From: Actinomycetota bacterium
Lineage (GTDB): Bacteria; Actinomycetota; Actinomycetes; Streptosporangiales; Streptosporangiaceae
Assembly (NCBI GenBank): GCA_003168295.1
Contig: PMST01000180.1
Coordinates: forward strand, 26,866-32,497
Direction: 5' to 3'
Length of the DNA stretch: 5,632 nucleotides
Part shown: piece by piece, positions 1-4,144 of the stretch
Numbering within the stretch: position 1 is the stretch's first letter
Layout: each line of letters starts with the position of its first letter
Translations under genes and position numbers: made by a program
The notes under the pieces: generated by a model
Told to the model about the DNA's origin: nothing
Seen by the model: only the letters and a program-made list of their open reading frames with translations
The model's database searches: none

Positions 1-5
1 GGGCC

Positions 6-71
6 GGGGGGGTACGGGGGGGCGGGCAGCCCCCCCGTGACCAGGGGGGGTCTGGGGGGGATCGTCCCCCC
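6..71 (+). repeat. G-tract/C-tract palindromic repeat, copy A
   Basis: Two half-units follow each other. Half 1 is a G7 run (6-12), TAC, a G7 run (16-22), CGGGCAG and a C7 run (30-36). After the spacer GTGACCA, half 2 is a G7 run (44-50), TCT, a G7 run (54-60), ATCGT and a C6 run (66-71). Each half can fold as a G/C-only hairpin with a loop of 7 or 5 nt, leaving one unpaired G7 run on its 5' side. The G-rich strand carries five G-runs of three or more and could also form a G-quadruplex. The same architecture recurs inverted at 1744-1808, which shows this is a dispersed repeat family and not random GC richness. Whether it is a transcript-end structure of the gene to the left, a REP-like element or a MITE remnant cannot be told from one window. 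Confidence 0.85.
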
Positions 72-185
72 GAGGCCAGCAGAGGTGCTCATCGGGAGCC
101 ATTGTAGGCGTCGGGCGTAAAGATTCCCCGGACCGCACCGGACACGCCGGCCAGTCACCCACTGAGCAAGACTGACCACGTAGGC

Positions 186-191
186 TATAAA
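186..191 (+). promoter_or_regulatory. Possible -10 box (TATAAA) for the PAC2 gene
   Basis: TATAAA is the only AT-rich hexamer in this leader and matches the TATAAT consensus at five of six positions. Seventeen nt upstream, at 163-168, is TGAGCA, a poor -35. Initiation about 7 nt downstream would give a leader of roughly 25-30 nt containing the GGGAGG at 213-218. An AGGAGGG at 193-199 lies right behind the box and would be at or before the transcript start, so it is probably not the ribosome site used. Confidence 0.35.
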
Positions 192-212
192 CAGGAGGGC
201 CTGCGGACTGCC

Positions 213-218
213 GGGAGG
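213..218 (+). promoter_or_regulatory. Ribosome binding site that points to an ATC start for PAC2
   Basis: GGGAGG ends 6 nt before the ATC at 225 and 9 nt before the ATC at 228, normal spacing for initiation at either. It overlaps the GTG at 218, so it cannot serve that codon, and it is about 100 nt from the GTG at 318. The placement therefore supports initiation at the conserved Ile-Glu N-terminus of the family and not at either GTG. Confidence 0.5.
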
Positions 219-224
219 TGGCGA

Positions 225-1109
225 ATCATCGAGTTCAACGACATCGGCGAACTCGCTTCCCCAGTCGCCATCGCCGGGTTCGAGGGCTGGAACGACGCAG
301 GCGAGGCGGCCAGCGGGGTGGTGAATCACCTGGGTATCGCCTGGCAGGCGACCCCCATCGGTGCCATCGACCCCGAGGACTTCTACGATTTCCAGGTCAA
401 CCGGCCGGTGATCGAGATCGAGGGCGGGCACACCCAGCGCCTGATCTGGCCGACGACCAGGATCTCGCTGGCCCGCGCCGCCTCGGCCGACCCGACCGTG
501 CCGCCCACCGGACTTTCCCGTGACATCGTCCTTGTGCACGGCATCGAGCCGAACATGCGCTGGCGGGCGTTCAGCGAGGAGCTGGTGCAGGCCCTGGAAG
601 GCCTCGGCGTGAAGCTGATCGTCCTGCTCGGCGCGCTGCTCGCCGACGCGCCGCACACCCGCCCGGTGCCGGTGTCGGTCGGCTCGTCGAACTCCACCCT
701 GGCCACTGACGTCGGCGTCGGCCGGGTGGACTACAAGGGACCGACCGGGATCGTCGGAGTGCTCCAGCACACCTGTACCGGAGCGGGTATCCCGACCGTC
801 TCGCTGTGGGCCCAGGTGCCGCACTACGTAGCCCAGCCGCCGAGCCCCAAGGCCACCCTGGCGCTGCTGCGCGGCGTCGAGGACATCCTGGACGCACCGC
901 TGCCGCTGGCCGACCTGCCCGATGAGGCACGGGCCTGGGAGCGCGGCGTGGACGAGCTCGCCCAGCAGGATTCCGAGGTCGCCGACTACGTGCGGACCCT
1001 GGAAGAGGCGAAGGACGCGATGGATCTGCCCGAGGCGAGCGGGGACGCCATAGCCCGCGAGTTCGAGCGTTACTTCAGGCGTCACGGCGGGGAGCCGGGC
1101 GGTATCTGA
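225..1109 (+). CDS. PAC2 family protein (proteasome assembly chaperone 2-like)
   Basis: This is an actinobacterial member of the PAC2 (proteasome assembly chaperone-like) family, probably a soluble cytoplasmic protein; its biochemical role in bacteria is not established. Counting from 225 it has 294 residues, close to the roughly 290 I recall for mycobacterial relatives. Family-typical segments are FEGWNDAGEAAS (about 19-30), VHGIEPNMRW (104-113), LGALLADAPHTRP (135-147) and VPHYVAQPPSPKAT (198-211); the C-terminal 70 residues are acidic and probably helical. The frame is open from the TAG at 105, but has no ATG, GTG or TTG before the GTG at 318. Starting at 318 would delete most of the conserved FEGWNDAGEAAS segment. 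The start is therefore placed at the ATC at 225, giving M-I-E-F, with GGGAGG 6 nt upstream. A point change from ATG, a real AUC start, or a one-base error after the GTG at 218 would each explain it. The gene stands alone on + and converges on the minus-strand operon, 24 nt away. Family call about 0.95; exact start about 0.4. Confidence 0.88.
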   Translation: MIEFNDIGELASPVAIAGFEGWNDAGEAASGVVNHLGIAWQATPIGAIDPEDFYDFQVNRPVIEIEGGHTQRLIWPTTRISLARAASADPTVPPTGLSRDIVLVHGIEPNMRWRAFSEELVQALEGLGVKLIVLLGALLADAPHTRPVPVSVGSSNSTLATDVGVGRVDYKGPTGIVGVLQHTCTGAGIPTVSLWAQVPHYVAQPPSPKATLALLRGVEDILDAPLPLADLPDEARAWERGVDELAQQDSEVADYVRTLEEAKDAMDLPEASGDAIAREFERYFRRHGGEPGGI

Positions 1110-1120
1110 CCCGATGACCG

Positions 1121-1147
1121 GGCCCTGTACCGGCTAAACCGGGGGCC
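1121..1147. terminator. Weak hairpin between convergent genes
   Basis: GGCCC (1121-1125) and CCGG (1130-1133) on the left can pair with CCGG (1139-1142) and GGGCC (1143-1147) on the right, giving a nine-pair stem with a 4-nt bulge (TGTA) and a CTAAA loop that includes the stop codon of the minus-strand gene. No T-tract follows on either strand. It lies where both convergent transcripts must end, which is the main reason to list it. Confidence 0.3.
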
Positions 1148-1955
1148 AGGGAACGGCGGGCCAGTCCGTCGGCGGGTAGGGATGCACCCGGTGCTTCAGC
1201 AGCGTGTCGATCCTGATCTTGGTGGCGTCGATCTCGCTCGCGGTGAGCAGCGAGGAAAGCTCGGCGTCCAGCCCTCCCTCCTCGAACACGATGTTCAGCC
1301 GTCGCAGCGCATCGAGCGAGCGCCGCGGCAGGGACTTGCCCCGCCATTGCCACAGGACGGTGCGCAGCTTGTAGTCCTCGGCGAAGCACACCCCGTGATC
1401 GCAGCCGTACAGGTGTCCGTCGGCGACGGGCAGCAGGTGACCGATCTTCCGGTCAGCATTGTTCACCACGGCGTCGAACACGGCCATGTCGCGCAGCCCC
1501 GCGTGATCGGTGCGGCGGGACAGGGCAATCAGGTCCATGTCGGTGTCGTGATCGATCCACAGCTGGCACATGCCAGGCCCGAACGGCCCGTCGCGCATGA
1601 CCGTGGGGGGGACCACGTCCCAGCCGGCCGCGCGCGATACCGCGTAGGCCGCGACCTCCCGGCCGGCCAGCGTGCCGGTGGGGAAATCCCAGAGCGGCCG
1701 CTCGCCGGCGATCGGCTTGTACACGCAGGCGACGCTGTAATCCGGGGGGACGATCCCCCCCAGCCCCCCCCTGCTCCTGGGGGGACTGCCCGTCCCCCCA
1801 GACCCCCCTGGCCCTGGCCTGATCGTGCAGTACAGCGTCGCATTGGACGCATCAACCAGTCGTCCCTCGATCTCCAGCTTCCCGCTGGCGAGCAGGTCGA
1901 GCGCGGCCTGCTCGCCGTCGTTATCGTCCGGCCCGGACCTCTTCGGTTCAAGCAT
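1134..1955 (-). CDS. SCO1664 family protein with PI3/PI4-kinase-like fold, carrying a translated repeat insert
   Basis: This 273-residue protein resembles the actinobacterial SCO1664 family, which is related to the PI3/PI4-kinase/HipA-like fold; its substrate is unknown. Visible fold elements are SNATLYC (38-43, nucleotide-loop strand), Lys80 in VYKPI (the ATP-lysine position), Glu100 in GREVAAY, the catalytic-loop-like NNADRKIGH (165-173) and CDHG (185-188) at the place of the metal-binding DFG. The loop reads DRKxxH, not the DRHxxN of classical lipid kinases. Residues about 48-72 are a Gly/Pro/Ser/Arg-rich insert encoded by the G-tract repeat at 1744-1808; it falls between the first two N-lobe strands, where a turn would be expected, and the frame is preserved. 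The start chosen is the ATG at 1955, which overlaps the stop of the preceding DUF3090 gene by 8 nt and implies translational coupling. An ATG at 1991 would add 12 residues; longer extensions lie wholly inside the DUF3090 gene. Last gene of the operon. Family call is fairly sure, activity unproven. Confidence 0.87.
   Translation of the reverse strand: MLEPKRSGPDDNDGEQAALDLLASGKLEIEGRLVDASNATLYCTIRPGPGGSGGTGSPPRSRGGLGGIVPPDYSVACVYKPIAGERPLWDFPTGTLAGREVAAYAVSRAAGWDVVPPTVMRDGPFGPGMCQLWIDHDTDMDLIALSRRTDHAGLRDMAVFDAVVNNADRKIGHLLPVADGHLYGCDHGVCFAEDYKLRTVLWQWRGKSLPRRSLDALRRLNIVFEEGGLDAELSSLLTASEIDATKIRIDTLLKHRVHPYPPTDWPAVPWPPV
1744..1808 (-). repeat. G-tract/C-tract repeat, copy B, inverted and inside a coding region
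   Basis: Read on the minus strand this is G6, TCT, G6, AC, GGGCAG, T, C6, AGGAGCA, G8, CT, G7, ATCGT, C6. It matches the copy at 6-71 block by block: both have GGGCAG after the second G-run, a 7-nt spacer in the middle, and the identical ATCGT loop before the final C-run. Differences are mainly G/C-run lengths and a few spacer bases, as expected for slippage-prone tracts. It is translated as residues about 50-71 of the SCO1664-like protein. The two copies are in opposite orientation about 1.7 kb apart and flank the PAC2 gene. Confidence 0.85.
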
Positions 1956-2508
1956 GGCCGGCGCGGTGACCGTTCTGCCGTGGGCAGACATGCCCGTCGG
2001 TATCCAGTGGCAGGCCGCACAGCGGGCACGGCGGCCGGCCCGCCTCGACGATCTTCGCGGCACGCTGGGCGAAGGCACGCGCGGCGCCCGGCGTGATCCG
2101 GACCCGCAGCACTCCCGGCCCGTCCGGGGGGAGGTCCTCGGCCAGCGGCTCGACCGGCTCATCCGATTCTTCCTGCGCCTCGATGACGACCATGCCGCCG
2201 TCGCCGTCCCAGGCCAGGGCGATCGCGCCCACCCGGAAGTCTTCCAGCAGCGGCAGGTCGAGCGGCGCGTCGTCCTGCAGGCCCGCGGGCGCGGCGGCAG
2301 GTACCTCGGGCGACCCCCCGGTGCGCCTGAGCACCTCGTCCAAGAGCTCGTCGATGCGCTCGGCCAGCAGACTCACCTGGAATTTCTCCAGCACCACGCT
2401 GGTCACGCGACCGCTGGAAGTCGCCTGCAGGTAAAAAATCCGTTCCCCAGGCTGCCCGACCGCGCCGGCCACGAACCTGTCCGGCGGGTCATAAAAGTAG
2501 ACCGGCAT
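1948..2508 (-). CDS. DUF3090 family protein with C-terminal zinc-type motif
   Basis: This 186-residue protein looks like an actinobacterial DUF3090 family member; the function is unknown. It begins MPVYFYDPPDRFVAGAVG and continues with a predicted strand-rich segment (FYLQATSSGRVTSVVLEKFQVSLLAERIDELL, about 25-56), then VGAIALAW (93-100), VVIEAQEE (107-114) and LRVRITPGAARAFAQRA (134-150). It ends in a compact metal-site candidate: Cys161, Cys164, His173, Cys175 and possibly His181. There is no signal peptide or membrane segment. A GAGGA 7 nt before the ATG, lying across the end of the upstream phosphatase gene, supports this start; the intergenic gap is 4 nt. The 3' end overlaps the SCO1664-like start by 8 nt. 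In actinobacteria I recall this family sitting beside the same phosphatase and SCO1664-type genes, so a shared process is likely. Confidence 0.9.
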   Translation of the reverse strand: MPVYFYDPPDRFVAGAVGQPGERIFYLQATSSGRVTSVVLEKFQVSLLAERIDELLDEVLRRTGGSPEVPAAAPAGLQDDAPLDLPLLEDFRVGAIALAWDGDGGMVVIEAQEESDEPVEPLAEDLPPDGPGVLRVRITPGAARAFAQRAAKIVEAGRPPCPLCGLPLDTDGHVCPRQNGHRAGHA

Positions 2509-2512
2509 AGTC

Positions 2513-3277
2513 CTATCCTCGCGTAACCGCCGACGGCTGGCGACCCGGAGGGGCCGAAGGGGTCACCTGGTCTGGCTGTCTGTAGTCGCCGCCGGTCCCT
2601 CCCCCGACCGCCGCGTCGCTCTGCGCGGCGCCGCGACCATGCCCGTCGACGTGTGGCATGAGATCCTCCACTCCACCCCCTCTGTCATTCATCCGGACCA
2701 GGAACGGCCGCATCGGCGTGTACCTGATCACGGTCAGCGAGCATGGGTCGGCCTGGATCCGCTGGCTCTGATCGAGGTGCAACCCAAGGCTATCGGCGAC
2801 GATGGCCTTGATGACATCACCATGCGAACAGATGAGATAGGTAGCGTCCTGGCCGAGCCTGGCATTCCAGTCCCGGATCGCGGCCACCGCCCGGTGCTGC
2901 ATGTCCGGCATGGACTCCCCGTCCGGACCGGGGAAGGTCACGGCGCTCGGGTGGGCTTGCACCACGCGCCACAACGGCTCGGCGGCCAGCTTCTTCAGCG
3001 GCTTGCCGGTCCAGTCCCCGTAGCGGCACTCGCCCACCCGGTCCTCGGTGAGGACCGGCTGGCCGTCCCGGGTGGCCGCGATCGCCGCCGCCGTCTGCTG
3101 GCAGCGTTCCAGCGGGCTACTGACGATGGCGGCCAGCGGGAGCGGGGCCAGCCGGGCCGCGAGCGCCGCCGCCTGGGCCTGGCCCCGGTCATCAAGCGGG
3201 ATGCCTGGCGTCCACCCGGTCAGCACATGACCGGTCGTCGCGGTGAGCCCGTGCCGGACCAGCAGAACCGTCGTCAC
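2513..3277 (-). CDS. Histidine phosphatase family protein (MSMEG_4193-like)
   Basis: This is a 254-residue cytoplasmic member of the phosphoglycerate mutase-like histidine phosphatase superfamily. The expected catalytic set is present: LVRHG (6-10) with Arg8 and the nucleophile His9, Arg58 in SSPLERCQQTA, the acid candidate Glu83 in VGECRYGDWTG, and the second histidine His152 in SHGD. Its closest named type from memory is the MSMEG_4193 family of putative phosphomutases, which neighbours DUF3090 and SCO1664-like genes; the substrate is not known and could be a small metabolite or a phosphoprotein. The core ends near residue 205; the last 50 residues are Gly/Pro/Asp-rich and look disordered, making it somewhat longer than the catalytic core. 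It starts at GTG, directly giving MTTVLLVRHG, so no other start is reasonable; a weak GGGA lies 3 nt upstream. It is 11 nt downstream of the FHA gene and 4 nt upstream of the DUF3090 gene. Confidence 0.92.
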   Translation of the reverse strand: MTTVLLVRHGLTATTGHVLTGWTPGIPLDDRGQAQAAALAARLAPLPLAAIVSSPLERCQQTAAAIAATRDGQPVLTEDRVGECRYGDWTGKPLKKLAAEPLWRVVQAHPSAVTFPGPDGESMPDMQHRAVAAIRDWNARLGQDATYLICSHGDVIKAIVADSLGLHLDQSQRIQADPCSLTVIRYTPMRPFLVRMNDRGGGVEDLMPHVDGHGRGAAQSDAAVGGGTGGDYRQPDQVTPSAPPGRQPSAVTRG

Positions 3278-3288
3278 GTTTCCCGACT

Positions 3289-4056
3289 CTAGCCGGTTCG
3301 GTCTCCTGATCCGGAAGGCGCAGGCCCCTGCAGGCCATCTCGGAGGACGAACCTCACGGAACCGAACTCCACCAGATCCCCTCCGCGCACCGGGACGGTC
3401 TCGCGGACCAGCCAGCCGTTCAGCCGGGTGCCGTTGTGCGATCCCAGGTCGTTGAGCAGCCAGCCGTCACCGCTGCGCACCAGCTCAGCGTGCAGTCTGG
3501 ACACCGACAAGTCGGTCAGGCACAGGTCGCAGTCGCGGGTCCGCCCGATGGTGAAGCGGCCGCCGCGGCCCGGCGGGAAGGAAAGCGCCGCCGGTGAAGC
3601 ACCAGGCCCCCGTGGCTCCGGCCCGCGCCAGCTGAGCTGGCTGGGCCTATGGTCCTGGCTACGGGCCGGCTCGCCGAACCAGCCGGGCCCGTACTGGCCA
3701 GGCCCGTACTGGCCGGACTCCGGCACGCGCTCAGGCCTCCGGACTTCGGTCGCGGGCTGATCGGAGCGGGTTCGAGGGTCAGGCGAGCCGCGGGCGTCAC
3801 CCCGGAGGGCGGCCTTGACCCGGGCCAGCAGCTCCGCGGGGCGGGACCGCCGGGGCGGCAGGTCGGTGAACAACTTCGCTAGCTGGCCGTGGTTCCGCGC
3901 GTCGAGAGCGGTCTGCATGCGGTACACGAAGGTCTCGTGCGAGAGACGGCCATCGACGAACTCATCTCTGAGCTCGTTCACCGCGTGATCGCGATCCGCG
4001 TCGGAGACACGGAGAAATTCGGGCGTTGTGGGCGTGTCCGCCGTCGACCCTCCCAT
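3289..4056 (-). CDS. DUF1707 and FHA domain protein
   Basis: This 255-residue protein has two domains. Residues 15-67 (LRVSDADRDHAVNELRDEF...) are a DUF1707 domain, a short helical domain common at the N-terminus of actinobacterial proteins. Residues about 90-160 form a Pro/Gly/Arg-rich linker with two QYGPG repeats. Residues about 161-240 are an FHA domain, a phosphothreonine-peptide reader, with its diagnostic sites: Gly171-Arg172 in TIGRTRDCDL, Ser186 and His189 in SVSRLHAEL, and Asn208-Gly209 in SHNGTRLNG. All the residues expected to bind phosphopeptide are present, so the domain should be functional. There is no transmembrane segment, unlike many DUF1707 proteins. First gene of the operon: a promoter-like sequence ends 6 nt before the ATG and no Shine-Dalgarno sequence is seen, which suggests leaderless translation. 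A partner Ser/Thr kinase is implied by the FHA domain but none is in the window. Confidence 0.93.
   Translation of the reverse strand: MGGSTADTPTTPEFLRVSDADRDHAVNELRDEFVDGRLSHETFVYRMQTALDARNHGQLAKLFTDLPPRRSRPAELLARVKAALRGDARGSPDPRTRSDQPATEVRRPERVPESGQYGPGQYGPGWFGEPARSQDHRPSQLSWRGPEPRGPGASPAALSFPPGRGGRFTIGRTRDCDLCLTDLSVSRLHAELVRSGDGWLLNDLGSHNGTRLNGWLVRETVPVRGGDLVEFGSVRFVLRDGLQGPAPSGSGDRTG
3686..3714 (-). repeat. 15-bp tandem duplication encoding QYGPG twice
   Basis: A 14-nt unit (GGCCCGTACTGGCC on +) occurs at 3686-3699 and again at 3701-3714, a 15-nt period. It encodes QYGPGQYGPG at residues 116-125 in the flexible linker of the FHA protein. It is in frame and looks like simple linker expansion. 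Confidence 0.85.
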
Positions 4057-4062
4057 GAATGG

Positions 4063-4091
4063 AGTATCGGCATCATCGGCTCGCAGAGCAA
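4063..4091 (-). promoter_or_regulatory. Promoter of the FHA-phosphatase-DUF3090-SCO1664 operon (leaderless)
   Basis: On the minus strand TTGCTC (4091-4086) and GATACT (4068-4063) are separated by exactly 17 nt, a housekeeping-sigma arrangement; matches to TTGACA and TATAAT are 4 and 4 of 6. Six nt (CCATTC) separate the -10 from the ATG at 4056, so transcription would start at or next to the A of the start codon. The lack of any Shine-Dalgarno sequence upstream of this ATG fits. Not proven; partial matches of this quality also occur by chance. Confidence 0.55.
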
Positions 4092-4104
4092 GAGCATCGC
4101 AGGA

Positions 4105-4118
4105 GATCGGTGCCGATC
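4105..4118. promoter_or_regulatory. Short palindrome upstream of the operon promoter
   Basis: GATCGG-TG-CCGATC is a perfect inverted repeat of 6-nt arms with a 2-nt centre. It lies about 13 nt upstream of the -35 hexamer. It could be an operator half-site pair or a minor hairpin; no regulator is encoded nearby to support the first option. Confidence 0.3.
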
Positions 4119-4123
4119 CGCTG

Positions 4124-4141
4124 CCTCGGCGCGTCCCGAGG
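4124..4141 (-). terminator. GC hairpin after the ABC transporter gene
   Basis: CCTCGG (minus strand, 4141-4136) pairs with CCGAGG (4129-4124) around a 6-nt loop, beginning 3 nt after the TAG of the ABC ATPase gene. There is no T-tract, as is common for terminators in very GC-rich actinobacteria. Its place between the transporter gene and the promoter of the next operon supports a terminator role. Confidence 0.45.
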
Positions 4142-4144
4142 TGA

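Noticed and set aside
1..73. CRISPR or tRNA-like structure in the repeat at the left edge
   Set aside because: There are only two short modules with no unique spacers of constant length, and no cloverleaf; it is a G/C-run palindromic repeat.
218..523. Open frame on + starting at GTG 218 near a good Shine-Dalgarno sequence
   Set aside because: It overlaps PAC2 in another frame, gives an Arg-rich low-complexity product, and the GGGAGG overlaps its GTG. It matters only as a possible upstream part of PAC2 if a base is wrong.
6..1808. Composite transposon bounded by the two inverted repeat copies
   Set aside because: The copies are inverted about the PAC2 gene, but no transposase lies between them and the right copy is inside a conserved gene in frame. 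Two members of a dispersed family is the simpler reading.
1182..2096. Long + strand open frame opposite the SCO1664-like and DUF3090 genes
   Set aside because: It is an antisense shadow produced by high GC; the product has no recognisable domain, while the minus strand encodes conserved motifs.
1956..2162. N-terminal extension of the SCO1664-like protein to 2162
   Set aside because: The extra 69 residues are Arg/Ser-rich and mostly lie inside the DUF3090 coding region in another frame; the 8-nt overlap start at 1955 is the better fit.
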